In this document: one piece after another, positions 1-7,741 of the stretch
Layout of the letters: every line of letters starts with the position of its first letter
Numbering within the stretch: the first letter of the stretch is position 1
DNA from: Phycisphaerae bacterium
GTDB lineage: Bacteria; Planctomycetota; Phycisphaerae; Phycisphaerales; UBA1924
Assembly: GCA_030426395.1 (NCBI GenBank)
Contig: JAUHYE010000019.1
Coordinates: 1 to 40,858, forward strand
DNA length: 40,858 bases
Reading direction: 5' to 3'
Made by a program: the position numbers and the translations under genes
The notes under the pieces: generated by a model
Database searches by the model: none
Told to the model about the DNA's origin: nothing
The model's input: only the letters and a program-made list of their open reading frames with translations

Positions 1-1
1 G

Positions 2-271
2 GTCGCCCAGGGCACGTTCTACGAGGTCCAGCGCAGTCTCACCGATGGGGTGAGCTGGACCACGATCACCAGCGTGCCCGCCCGCGAGACGCTCGACACG
101 GGCGTGCCCAACGGGACGCCCAGGGCCTACTACCGCATCCGCGGGGTGAAGGGCGCCGCCGGCGCCGGCAGCCCCGACCGCCTGCCACGCTACAGCGCGT
201 GGTCGGCGCCCCAGGTGGTCTTCCTGGGCAACCCCAGCAACCAGCAGGGGGCCCAGGCCGACGCGGCCTGA
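2..271 (+). CDS. C-terminal end of a fibronectin type III-like protein (5' end outside window)
   Basis: The reading frame is open from the left edge and stops with TGA at 269-271, so only the last 89 residues are visible. They read as one beta-sandwich repeat: a FYEVQRSLTDG strand, then WTTI, a turn, RAYYRIRGVKG, and YSAWSAPQVVFLG. This is the usual spacing of a fibronectin type III domain (the W, Y-x-R and W-S landmarks). The tail is polar and Ala/Gln-rich. The C-terminal half of the reverse-strand protein at 36474-37181 has the same pattern (ATYLVQRTT, GYRVAAR, SPWSVTATVPFG), so the two are probably distant paralogues. The GC-rich hairpin at 304-328 follows. Function unknown. The fold call is an inference from spacing; the coding call is firm. 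Confidence 0.7.
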   Translation, partial: VAQGTFYEVQRSLTDGVSWTTITSVPARETLDTGVPNGTPRAYYRIRGVKGAAGAGSPDRLPRYSAWSAPQVVFLGNPSNQQGAQADAA

Positions 272-303
272 GGCGGATCTATCTTCAACTCCGAAACCGG
301 TGG

Positions 304-328
304 CGGCCGGGGGTGTTTTCCCCGGCCG
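304..328. terminator. Bidirectional GC-rich terminator hairpin
   Basis: CGGCCGGGG at 304-312 and CCCCGGCCG at 320-328 form a perfect 9-bp stem around a 7-nt T-rich loop. It lies between two convergent genes (stops at 271 and 376). The downstream tract TTGCCGTTT is only moderately T-rich, so its efficiency is uncertain. Confidence 0.6.
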
Positions 329-375
329 TTGCCGTTTGCCCGCTCCGCGGGGGGGTATGGGCGTTCGGGGGTGGG

Positions 376-1191
376 CTACACCTTCTTGCGCTCCAGCTCC
401 GCGTACGCGTTGTGGCTGTGGATGCTCTCGAAGTTCTCGCTGCTGATGGCGTACCAGCGGACGCGTTCGTCGGCGTCGAGCGCGATGGCCAGGTCGCGGA
501 CGATGTCCTCGACGAACTTCGGGTTGTCGTAGGCGTGCTCGGTGACGTACTTCTCGTCGGGCCGCTTGAGCAGGGCGAAGACCTCGAGTGAGCTCGCGCC
601 CTCGCAGATCTCGACGAGGTCCTCGATCCACATCTCGCCGGTAAAGCGGACCGACGCGGTGATCTCGCAGCGCTGGTTGTGGGCGCCGTAGGCGGAGATC
701 TCCTTGCTGCACGGGCAGAGGCTGGTGGCCGGGGCGGCGACAGTCATGACGAAGTCGTCGTTTTCCGGAGTTCCGTTGGCGGTGCAGGCGAAGGTTACTT
801 TGTAATCCATCAGGCTCTCGATGCCGGTGACCGGGGCCTTCTTCTTCATGAAGTAGACGAAGCTGGCCGAGATGTGGGCCTTCTGGGCGTTCAGACGCTC
901 GCGGATGGCCCGGGCGATGCCGGGGAATTGTTCCGGCGTGATGGGCTCGCAGGCGTGGGCCTCGAGCACCTCGATGAAGCGGCTCATGTGCGTGCCCTTC
1001 TGCGTGTGGGGCAGGGCGACGTACATGCCCACGTTGGCGATCGAGCCCTGCTCGCCGCCCGCGCGCGTGCGCAGCTTGATGGGGTAGACGACCTCGCGGA
1101 CGCCCACGCGGTCGATGGCGATCTCTCGCGGGTCGGCGCTCGACTGCATGTCGGGCATGGAGGTGTTGGAAGGGTCTTGGGTCATGGTCAA
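376..1191 (-). CDS. folE2: GTP cyclohydrolase FolE2 (type IB)
   Basis: This is the enzyme that converts GTP to 7,8-dihydroneopterin triphosphate, the first step of folate (and queuosine-type) synthesis, in the cytosol. At 271 residues it has family length. Visible landmarks are HTQKGTHMSR at about 62-71, SLCPCSKEIS at about 157-166 with the conserved Cys pair (C159, C161), GAHNQR at 169-174 and ENFESIHSHNAYA near the C-terminus. These belong to the FolE2/MptA family, not to the zinc-dependent FolE. FolE2 uses other metals and in many bacteria backs up or replaces FolE under zinc limitation. Whether a folE exists elsewhere cannot be seen here. The gene is convergent with the fn3-like gene and in the same direction as the membrane protein upstream (48-bp gap). 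The MTMTQD start has only a weak ribosome site, so MPDMQS is an alternative. Confidence 0.95.
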   Translation of the reverse strand: MTMTQDPSNTSMPDMQSSADPREIAIDRVGVREVVYPIKLRTRAGGEQGSIANVGMYVALPHTQKGTHMSRFIEVLEAHACEPITPEQFPGIARAIRERLNAQKAHISASFVYFMKKKAPVTGIESLMDYKVTFACTANGTPENDDFVMTVAAPATSLCPCSKEISAYGAHNQRCEITASVRFTGEMWIEDLVEICEGASSLEVFALLKRPDEKYVTEHAYDNPKFVEDIVRDLAIALDADERVRWYAISSENFESIHSHNAYAELERKKV

Positions 1192-1239
1192 AGAAGAACC
1201 TCGTGGGACATCGGACTATGCCAGAAGGGAAGAGGCGAG

Positions 1240-2091
1240 TTAAGACTCCGCACGCTTGACGATGGACGCGGCCCAGGCCAGACCGATGGGCGTGCCCAGC
1301 AGCGTGCCGGCGGCCCAATCAAGCGGCGTCAGGCGGACGATGCCCGGCAGGGCCTGGGCGTACGCGGCCGCCAGGGCGGTGTCGGTGGGCACTGTGGCCA
1401 TGGCGTAGGCCGGGCCGACGATGGCGAGCAAGGCCGCCGCGGCCAGGGCGCCGAGCGCGGGGGTCTTGAGGTCGACAAGCTTGACGACCACCGCGATGGC
1501 GATGGCCGCGATGGCCGCCGCGGCGATGGTCTGGCCCTTGAGGTCGGTGACGGCCAGCATCCACGCCGCCGTGCCGCCGGCGGCAACGGCGATGACGACG
1601 CCCGCCGCCGCGCGACCGGAGAACTTCAGGGAGTGCTCGGCCTCCATCGACTCGGCCGACTGCGGCGTGACGTGCTCGCCGGGCTGTGGCGCGTGCCGCT
1701 GGGCCGCCAGGGCGACGACGACGCCGATGCCCACCAGGCAGGCTGCCACGAGCACGCCCTCGACGACGAAGGCGCCCCAGGGCCCATCGCCGGTTGCCGA
1801 GACGGCCGAGAGCGTGCTGGCCGACATCCCGGCCATCCAGCACACCACGATGCCCGCGCACGTGAGCCCCGGCCGCAGGCCGCATCGCCAGGCCGCCAGA
1901 GCGCCGATGCCAGCCGCCAGGATCGTGCCCAGCAGCAGTGAAATGACGCCAACGACCGGGCTGGTCGAGACAACGGCCGTGCCCGCCGAGCCGTCCGGCC
2001 CGTCGGTGAGGCCCATGAGCAGGCCGGCGATGGGGCCGACCACGATGAGGGACACGATGTACAGGGTCCAGCGGACGGTGGCGTCGATCAT
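1240..2091 (-). CDS. Multipass membrane protein, unknown function
   Basis: This 283-residue protein starts at the ATG giving MIDATVRWTLYIVSL. The frame stays open for 157 more codons upstream, but that extension is Arg/Pro-rich and overlaps the divergent gene's leader, so I reject it. Hydrophobic stretches suggest about seven to eight membrane helices (roughly residues 10-27, 45-65, 73-93, 105-126, 156-178, 185-205, 212-230 and 258-277). A short polar loop sits in the middle (QRHAPQPGEHVTPQ). Helices are Ala/Val/Gly-rich with few charged residues and I recognise no transporter signature. It is divergent from another unassigned membrane protein at 2243 across a 151-bp gap and precedes folE2 by 48 bp. 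Function unknown. Confidence 0.75.
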   Translation of the reverse strand: MIDATVRWTLYIVSLIVVGPIAGLLMGLTDGPDGSAGTAVVSTSPVVGVISLLLGTILAAGIGALAAWRCGLRPGLTCAGIVVCWMAGMSASTLSAVSATGDGPWGAFVVEGVLVAACLVGIGVVVALAAQRHAPQPGEHVTPQSAESMEAEHSLKFSGRAAAGVVIAVAAGGTAAWMLAVTDLKGQTIAAAAIAAIAIAVVVKLVDLKTPALGALAAAALLAIVGPAYAMATVPTDTALAAAYAQALPGIVRLTPLDWAAGTLLGTPIGLAWAASIVKRAES

Positions 2092-2224
2092 GCTCGCTCC
2101 GGTCGGCCCGGCCCGCCGGCCACGAGGCCGAAAGGGCGGAAACCGATGCCCGACAGTCGATTGTTGCCGCCCCGGCGGCCACTTCGACCCCCGGCGGGCC
2201 AAGGATCGTGGCAACCAGACCCGC

Positions 2225-2232
2225 AGGAGGGG
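2225..2232 (+). promoter_or_regulatory. Ribosome-binding site deciding the start at 2243
   Basis: AGGAGGGG ends 10 nt before ATG 2243 and picks this start out of an open frame that extends to about 1421. Confidence 0.7.
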
Positions 2233-2242
2233 ACCCCCCACG

Positions 2243-3241
2243 ATGCCCAGCCGCCCGCCGGAGTACGACCAGAGCGACCGCACCGCCCACCCGTGGACGG
2301 TCGCCGAGCCCGGCTCGTGGTCGGAACTGGCCGAATCGACCGCCTTCGTCTTCCGGGCCTGCGGGCTGGCCTTCCACCCGCTGACCATCGCCCTGGCCGG
2401 TTTGGCCGCCCTGGCCGCGTCGTGGGCGATGCCGATCTCGGCCGAGCACCTCTTGCCCTGGATCGGCGAGCAGGGCTTCTGGGACACGGTGTGGGGCTGG
2501 TTCCGCCTCACCTGGCTGGTCGCGGCCGTATGCGCAGCGGGCACCGCCATCGCCCGCACCATCGCCGCCCGCCCGACGCGGGCCGAGGTCTGGGGCCGCC
2601 TCCCGGCGATGCTGGCCAGTTGTGGGCTGTGCGTCTCGACCTACGTCTCGACGCTCGTGGGACTGATGCTGGCGACCTGGCTGGCGGTGGCGGTGGGGGG
2701 CTGGATCGGTGGGGCTTTTGGGGCTTCGCTTGCGACCTTTATCGGGTTCGTGGCGGTGCTGGCCGTGCTGCTGTCGACGGTGCTGCTGCTGCTGGCCGTC
2801 CCGGCGATCGGCACCAACGACGCCGACGCCCCTGACGCGATCCAACGCGCTGCCGCTCATCTCATCGCCCGTCCCGGCCTGACGCTCGCGCTGATCGCGG
2901 TGATCCTGCTCTCGCTGTGGTTGCTGGTGCGTGGCGTGTCCATCGCCTACGCGTACGCGTATGGTACCGCGATGCCTGGGGTGGACGACTTCCAACTCTT
3001 GGTCTGGCTGCCCCTGACCATCTTGCTGTTCGTCGTGCTGGCCTTCGGCTGGGCCGCGTTCACGCAGGCACTGCTCACCTTGCGGGAGGTCGTCGACCGC
3101 GAGGACCGGGCCAGTTGCTGGGATCCCCGGCCCCAGGCCGAGGCCATCCACCAGGCCATCGAGGCGCGTTCCGTGGTGGCAAACGGGTTGGGTGGGTCGA
3201 ATGGTTCCGGGCCGGAGTCGGAGCAAGACCCAGACGCCTGA
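2243..3241 (+). CDS. Multipass membrane protein, unknown function
   Basis: The protein has 332 residues. The start is set by a strong AGGAGGGG 10 nt upstream. The N-terminal 35 residues are polar (HPWTVAEPGSWSELAESTAFVFRA), like a cytosolic amphipathic lead-in. About six membrane helices follow, with a long stretch between roughly residues 120 and 195 rich in Leu/Val/Ala. A polar loop GTNDADAPDAIQRAAAHL separates the last two or three helices, and the C-terminal 45 residues are charged and cytosolic. The general plan resembles the YihY/DUF975 type of 'glycerophosphoryl diester phosphodiesterase membrane' proteins, but I see no diagnostic motif. It lies divergent to 1240-2091. A weak hairpin terminator follows at 3283. 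Confidence 0.75.
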   Translation: MPSRPPEYDQSDRTAHPWTVAEPGSWSELAESTAFVFRACGLAFHPLTIALAGLAALAASWAMPISAEHLLPWIGEQGFWDTVWGWFRLTWLVAAVCAAGTAIARTIAARPTRAEVWGRLPAMLASCGLCVSTYVSTLVGLMLATWLAVAVGGWIGGAFGASLATFIGFVAVLAVLLSTVLLLLAVPAIGTNDADAPDAIQRAAAHLIARPGLTLALIAVILLSLWLLVRGVSIAYAYAYGTAMPGVDDFQLLVWLPLTILLFVVLAFGWAAFTQALLTLREVVDREDRASCWDPRPQAEAIHQAIEARSVVANGLGGSNGSGPESEQDPDA

Positions 3242-3282
3242 AGCTGGTTGATGTCGCTGGCCGATGGAAGTTGCGTTCTGTT

Positions 3283-3304
3283 CGCCCCTTGGGGCGTATT
3301 TCTT
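3283..3304 (+). terminator. Weak intrinsic terminator after the membrane protein
   Basis: CGCCCC at 3283-3288 pairs with GGGGCG at 3291-3296 (effective loop CTTG), followed by TATTTCTT. The stem is short and the tail is interrupted, so this is a plausible but unproven terminator. Confidence 0.4.
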
Positions 3305-3358
3305 GGAATGCCAAGGGCTTGTGGGCGTTGTATATCCGGGATGCCGGCGTATGCTGAC

Positions 3359-5128
3359 ATGATGCCGTGTGGATCGATGCGAGGCCGATCGAAGCTGGTG
3401 CCAGCCGTGCTGGCCGTGCTGTGCTGCGCGGTCGTTGCCCAAGCTGCCAACCAGCCGAACGACCCGCCGGAGGAGAGTTCCAACAGCGAGGTCGCCGCAC
3501 CGGCGTTCGATCCCGTAGCCATGTTGGCATCCGCTGGAGATGAAGCGACAAGGACCCACGTCGCTCGCGAGATTCTCCGGCGGTTCACCACCGATACCGG
3601 CCACGCCATCGCACAGCCCTGGCTGGCCGAGGACCCCGCCGCAGCGCTCCGGCTCTTGCACGACACCGCCGAGAACCAGGCGCAGAACGAAGCCCTGGCA
3701 ACCGCGCTCATCCGCGGGCTGCGATCGACAACCGCCGAAGGCGAGGCCCGCTGGTCGTTCGAAGGCGTGTCGAGCGATGCCCGCACGACATGCCTCTCGA
3801 TCCTCTCCCGCTCGCTCGAGCCGGCCTCGTGCGAGGCGTTGGTCGCGTGGCTGGAAGCCTCGAACAACGGACAGCGCCGGGCCGTTGCACAAGCGCTGGT
3901 CACCATGACAGGCCGAGAGGAATTGGGCGCCGATCCCGAGGCCTGGCGCCAATGGCTCGGTCGGCACAAGCACTTGACCGAACTCGCCTGGCGCACCATG
4001 CTCGCCGAGAGCGTTCGGTCTCGCGGCCAGCGTCTTGCTTCACGTGAGCGAGATCTGGTTACTCGCCTCACCGAATTGTCCCGCCGCCTGTACGCCGCTC
4101 TACCGGCAGCCGAGCGGCCAGCGGTGCTGGCATCCATGCTCGCCGATGCCGAACCGTCGTTGAGGTTGCTCGGCACCGAGCTTTTGCTGCGAGACCTGGA
4201 GCGCGGCGTAACGCCTGGACCCGAGGTCGCTGCGGCCCTCACCAACCTGCTCGAAGACCCGCAGGCCCAGATTCGCCAGGCGGCCGCCGTTCTGGTCGAC
4301 CGCATCGTGCCCGAAGGCTCGGCCGCCCGCCTCAGCGTGGCGCTCCGGAAGGAGACCGAGCCCGATGTCGCCGCCGTCATGCTGCGCGCCTTCCGACGCT
4401 CGCCCGATGCCGCCGCGATCGATGCCGTGCTTCGTTGGCTCGAGCACGGCGAGCCCACGCGCACCGGAGCAATGCGAGCCATCCTGAGCCTTCTCGAGAG
4501 CGGCTTCACCCCAACCCCCGAGCAGACCTCGCGCATCCTGGCCGCTGCCGATCCCGAACAGTCCACCGCGCTCATCCCATCCGCTGTTGCCGTGCTCGCG
4601 CGGCTGGGCGGAGACGACGGCCTGATCGCCGTGCGATCGCTCCTCTATACCGACCGTCCCGACATCCGCCGCGCCGCCGCCGACGCGCTGCTGCCCGAGC
4701 CGGCCTATGTCGAAGACCTCCTCGTCGCTTCGGAGGCGGACCCCGCATTGCTGCAGCGCGCCGCCGATGCCGTGGCGCGGCACAAGCCCTGGTCGCAATA
4801 CCTCAGCCGTGTCGCGACGATGGAATTGCGCACGCCTACCGATGCGTCCGCTCCTGAGCCGCTGCCCATCACCAGCGGGCTCGCTCGAATGACGCCAGCC
4901 AGCGAACGCCTGGCCGCTGCACAAGAACTCTCACGCCGGCCCATGGCCGTCAAGGCCATCCTGGGAACGCCGACGCGCGAGATGTTCATCGAGGGCCCGG
5001 CCGGTGATCGCGAGTATGCGCACGCTCGCGGGCTGCTCAAGCTGCCCGATCCCAAACCCGAACCGGAAGCGATCGAGCCGGCCGAAACCGAAGAAATGCC
5101 GGAGCCAGAGGCCGAGCCGGGCGGCTGA
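3359..5128 (+). CDS. Secreted HEAT-repeat protein
   Basis: A protein of about 589 residues. It begins with a short basic region (MRGRSKLV), a hydrophobic core (PAVLAVLCCAVVAQA) and a likely signal-peptidase site before NQPNDPP. The mature part is almost wholly alpha-helical and Ala/Leu/Arg-rich. Repeated helix pairs of about 30-38 residues are visible, such as LRLLGTELLLRDLERG, IRQAAAVLVDRIVPEG and IRRAAADALLPEPAYV, which is the HEAT/PBS-lyase repeat pattern. Such domains are protein-binding scaffolds. I see no catalytic motif. The C-terminal tail is acidic and Pro-rich (PKPEPEAIEPAE). Start choices are ATG 3359, 3362 and 3377. None has a good ribosome site, and 3377 gives the neatest signal peptide. 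Its TGA directly abuts the reverse-strand TAG of the next gene. Confidence 0.75.
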   Translation: MMPCGSMRGRSKLVPAVLAVLCCAVVAQAANQPNDPPEESSNSEVAAPAFDPVAMLASAGDEATRTHVAREILRRFTTDTGHAIAQPWLAEDPAAALRLLHDTAENQAQNEALATALIRGLRSTTAEGEARWSFEGVSSDARTTCLSILSRSLEPASCEALVAWLEASNNGQRRAVAQALVTMTGREELGADPEAWRQWLGRHKHLTELAWRTMLAESVRSRGQRLASRERDLVTRLTELSRRLYAALPAAERPAVLASMLADAEPSLRLLGTELLLRDLERGVTPGPEVAAALTNLLEDPQAQIRQAAAVLVDRIVPEGSAARLSVALRKETEPDVAAVMLRAFRRSPDAAAIDAVLRWLEHGEPTRTGAMRAILSLLESGFTPTPEQTSRILAAADPEQSTALIPSAVAVLARLGGDDGLIAVRSLLYTDRPDIRRAAADALLPEPAYVEDLLVASEADPALLQRAADAVARHKPWSQYLSRVATMELRTPTDASAPEPLPITSGLARMTPASERLAAAQELSRRPMAVKAILGTPTREMFIEGPAGDREYAHARGLLKLPDPKPEPEAIEPAETEEMPEPEAEPGG

Positions 5129-6067
5129 CTACCCGCGAGGCTTCAGGCCCTCGAGCGGCTGCACGAAGTACATCGTGATGAGCACATACGGCTGGCGGCC
5201 GTACCGGTACACCGATCCGCTGACCTCGAAGGCGATCTGGTCGCCGTAGCGGCTCACCGATCGCTCCATCGCACGCAACGAACTGTTGGGCAGCACCATC
5301 AGCGGGGTCTCCATCGCAGTCCCGTCGGCGTCCTGATCGAAGCGAAGCGTCCACAACCCGCGTTGCCGCTCGAGCCGGGCCCGTCGGCGAACCAGTTGGT
5401 CGCCCTCTTGCAACGCGTCGCGCTCGACCTCGACCTCCGCCTGGGCCCCGCCATCGGTCGGATCTCGTGTTGCGGGTGGCGAGACGATCGGGGCCTGCAA
5501 TGATCTCGCCCGCGAGCGGCCTGCCTCCAACGCTTCGGCGATGTCGCGCAGTTCAGGATCGATGCGTGTGAGCGGGTCGATCGCTTCTGCGCCCTCGCCC
5601 TCTTCGGCCTCGGCGGGTGCGACCACCGGCGCGGTAATGACCGCGTAGTTGGTCGGCAGCAGGTAGTTCACGCGGTCGTACACCGTAAGGCTGCCGGTCA
5701 GCCGAACGGCCGGCTCTTCCAGGTCGCTCACCGACTCGATCATCCGCTCGAGCTGGCGGCACGGCAGCAGCACCATTGCCTTGGCCTGCCCATCGTCGCC
5801 CATGAACACGAACGCCCACTCGCCATACGGCGTCTGGCGTAAGAGGCCGGGTCGTTCGGGCAGCACGGCGCCCTCGACGGCGATGGTGCCCATGCCGCTC
5901 GCCCCAGGCTCGCTGACGCCCAGCAGGAGCTTGCGGATGGCTTCGGGTAACTCCCCGGTTTCGGGCGAGGCCTCCGTCGGTTCGGCGTCTTCCTGGGCCC
6001 GGGCTACCCCGGCCGCGAGGCCAACCCACACCAGACAAATCACGACGCTTAAGCGATGGCTGTTCAT
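5129..6067 (-). CDS. Secreted protein with two related domains, unknown function
   Basis: The protein has 312 residues. The start MNSHRLSVVICLVWVGLAAG gives a clean Sec signal peptide, cleaved after ARA or close to it. An open extension of 17 codons upstream is ignored because it would bury the signal peptide. Two halves match in pattern. Around residues 60-150 it reads GEWAFVFMGD, MVLLPCRQLERMIESV, then VRLTGSLTVYDRVNYLLP. Around 225-305 it reads GLWTLRFDQD, LMVLPNSSLRAMERSV, then FEVSGSVYRYGRQPYVLI. The repeat looks like a small beta-barrel or OB-like unit and the linker between the halves is acidic and Ala-rich. I do not recognise a family and no catalytic residues are evident. It lies 47 nt downstream of the LEPR-motif gene in the same direction and may be cotranscribed with it. 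Confidence 0.75.
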   Translation of the reverse strand: MNSHRLSVVICLVWVGLAAGVARAQEDAEPTEASPETGELPEAIRKLLLGVSEPGASGMGTIAVEGAVLPERPGLLRQTPYGEWAFVFMGDDGQAKAMVLLPCRQLERMIESVSDLEEPAVRLTGSLTVYDRVNYLLPTNYAVITAPVVAPAEAEEGEGAEAIDPLTRIDPELRDIAEALEAGRSRARSLQAPIVSPPATRDPTDGGAQAEVEVERDALQEGDQLVRRRARLERQRGLWTLRFDQDADGTAMETPLMVLPNSSLRAMERSVSRYGDQIAFEVSGSVYRYGRQPYVLITMYFVQPLEGLKPRG

Positions 6068-6114
6068 CACCCAAGCGTATCGGCCCCATGGCCTGGCGGC
6101 CTGAAGCAGGCCAC

Positions 6115-7596
6115 TCAAAACACGGCGATTTCGGCCAGGTCGGCCACGGTGCCGATGGGAGCGCCCTGCGAGGTGTCGGCGACTCTGCGCTCGAGCTCGA
6201 GCATCGCCACGATGGGCCCGGTGCTCTCGATCGACACTGAGAAGAAGAGCCCCTCGAAGGGCGCGCCCATGCTCGCGTCGTAGTCGAGCGTCCCGTCAAT
6301 GCTCGCCACAGCAAGCGATGACAGACGCTGGTTCTCGACGATGCGGGTGCCGTCGGAGAACGTGAACGTCACGGTCACATCAACCGACGATCCGCTGGGG
6401 TTGAACAGCAGCACGTCCTCGGTCTCAAACACCTCGGATCCGATGCCCTGCACCTCCCCGATCAGCCCCCCATCGAAGAACCACTCGTTGCTCGCCCGTG
6501 TCTCTGGTTGGCCGAAAGACAATTCGCTGCGGCGCTCGATGACGGTGTTTACTGTGATCGAGGCGTCGGCGCGATAGGTCAGCGAAAAATCGTCGTCGGC
6601 GTCGGTGTAGCCCTGCCCGCGCAAGGAAACGCGCGTCGACTCGCCCGCCGCCAGGTTCACCACGAACCTGGCCGGTCCCTCGAGTGTCCCGCCGTCGCCG
6701 GCAAACGCTCTGAACTCGATCCGGACATCCGTCTCGCCAGGGTTCGCGACGAACAGGAGTGTGTCGTCCCCGTCTTCGTCATCGGTGTCGAACTCGGCGT
6801 CGAGGATCACGCCAACCTCGGCGAGGGTCTGCGCAGGCAGTTCGATCGTTGCCGCGCCCCGCCCCAGCGCGTAGCGGGTGCCGCCCAGCACGAACGCCTC
6901 GTCGCCCGACACACGCGCGGTGTACACGCCCTCGGGCAGGCCCGGCATGTCGCGGATGTCCCACCCGCCACGGCGCTCGCTCGGTACTATGGTGCGATAC
7001 CGATAGATGTTGCCCGCGCCGTCATCAAGTTCGAGCCAGATGGTCGCGTCGCGCTCGCTGCTGTTGTAGAGCACGATAAACTCGCGCGACGCGTCATCGT
7101 TCCGGCGGATGCCCGCGAGCGTGTACTCGGTCTCGCTGCGGTCGGTAAAGTATTGTGCCGTCTGGGCGCCAAAGTCACTGTGGCGCAGCAGCGCCGTCAC
7201 GTCGTCGCTGGCGCTGCGCAGCACCAGGGCGTACGGCTCGTTGGGGCGGACGAGCCTGATAAAGCCGGGCCCTGTCGGCCTGTAGGTCTGATTGACCAGC
7301 CCCCAGATCGCGACACGCTGTGTCTGGCCCGCATCGATCGTGCCCTCGGCGATTTGGACGATCTCGTCGCCCTCGCCGTCACGCTCGTAGTGGGCCCACA
7401 GCTCCCAATCCGTGCTGCCGCTCTCGTCGGCGAAGGTCACTTCGACGACTTCCGCGGCGTCGCGGGCGCTGAAGCCCTCGGGCATGAACAATTCGTGGTC
7501 GAGGCCGCTGGTGTGGCTGAGCAGTTTGCGGGGTTCGAGCGCTTCGAGCAAGAATTCGCCAGGGATGTGGGATACGGACGGGCGTCGACAGTTCAT
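6115..7596 (-). CDS. LEPR-motif surface protein, copy 1
   Basis: The protein has 493 residues. AGGAGG lies 6 nt upstream of ATG 7596 and fixes the start; the longer open frame is ignored. LEPRKLLS is at residues 20-27 inside GEFLLEALEPRKLLS. It is a motif that marks many large planctomycete surface proteins near the N-terminus (LEPR-XLL proteins). There is no classical hydrophobic signal peptide. The rest is beta-rich and acidic, with blocks such as WELWAHYERDGEGDE, ALLRHSDFGAQTAQ, WFFDGG and VTFTFSDGTRIVEN, and ends in EIAVF. The whole chain aligns with its neighbour at 7742-9184, so the pair is a tandem duplication. Function is unknown; structural or adhesive surface roles are an inference from the motif and fold type. 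Confidence 0.8.
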   Translation of the reverse strand: MNCRRPSVSHIPGEFLLEALEPRKLLSHTSGLDHELFMPEGFSARDAAEVVEVTFADESGSTDWELWAHYERDGEGDEIVQIAEGTIDAGQTQRVAIWGLVNQTYRPTGPGFIRLVRPNEPYALVLRSASDDVTALLRHSDFGAQTAQYFTDRSETEYTLAGIRRNDDASREFIVLYNSSERDATIWLELDDGAGNIYRYRTIVPSERRGGWDIRDMPGLPEGVYTARVSGDEAFVLGGTRYALGRGAATIELPAQTLAEVGVILDAEFDTDDEDGDDTLLFVANPGETDVRIEFRAFAGDGGTLEGPARFVVNLAAGESTRVSLRGQGYTDADDDFSLTYRADASITVNTVIERRSELSFGQPETRASNEWFFDGGLIGEVQGIGSEVFETEDVLLFNPSGSSVDVTVTFTFSDGTRIVENQRLSSLAVASIDGTLDYDASMGAPFEGLFFSVSIESTGPIVAMLELERRVADTSQGAPIGTVADLAEIAVF

Positions 7597-7602
7597 CGAG
7601 AG

Positions 7603-7608
7603 CCTCCT
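7603..7608 (-). promoter_or_regulatory. Ribosome-binding site deciding the start of LEPR copy 1
   Basis: AGGAGG on the reverse strand, 6 nt before ATG 7594-7596. It selects the short form that places the LEPR motif at residue 20. Confidence 0.8.
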
Positions 7609-7673
7609 GTTCCCATCGGTATCCGCCGCCCGTGTTAGTACGCGAGCACGGGCTTCGTGGCTCCATGATCCAC

Positions 7674-7709
7674 AAAAAAAAGCTGAGCGCGTGTGCGGCA
7701 CGCTCGAGC
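7674..7709 (-). terminator. Intrinsic terminator after LEPR copy 2
   Basis: On the reverse strand a GAGCG...CGCTC stem (7685-7705, extended by GCT/AGC with a bulge) is followed closely by eight T residues (7674-7681 read as A on the plus strand). It sits 30-70 nt past the stop of the gene ending at 7742, so the two LEPR genes are separate transcription units. Confidence 0.8.
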
Positions 7710-7741
7710 AAAGTCGTTCCGAGCAGATTCAAACGACGAGC

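Noticed and set aside
3303-3336. Promoter (TTGGAA and TATATC) before the HEAT-repeat gene
   Set aside because: No pairing of the two boxes gives a 16-18 bp spacer with acceptable matches.
1319-3973. 884-codon open frame on the reverse strand
   Set aside because: It crosses three well-supported genes in another frame and reads as Arg/Gly/Pro-rich text without any domain.
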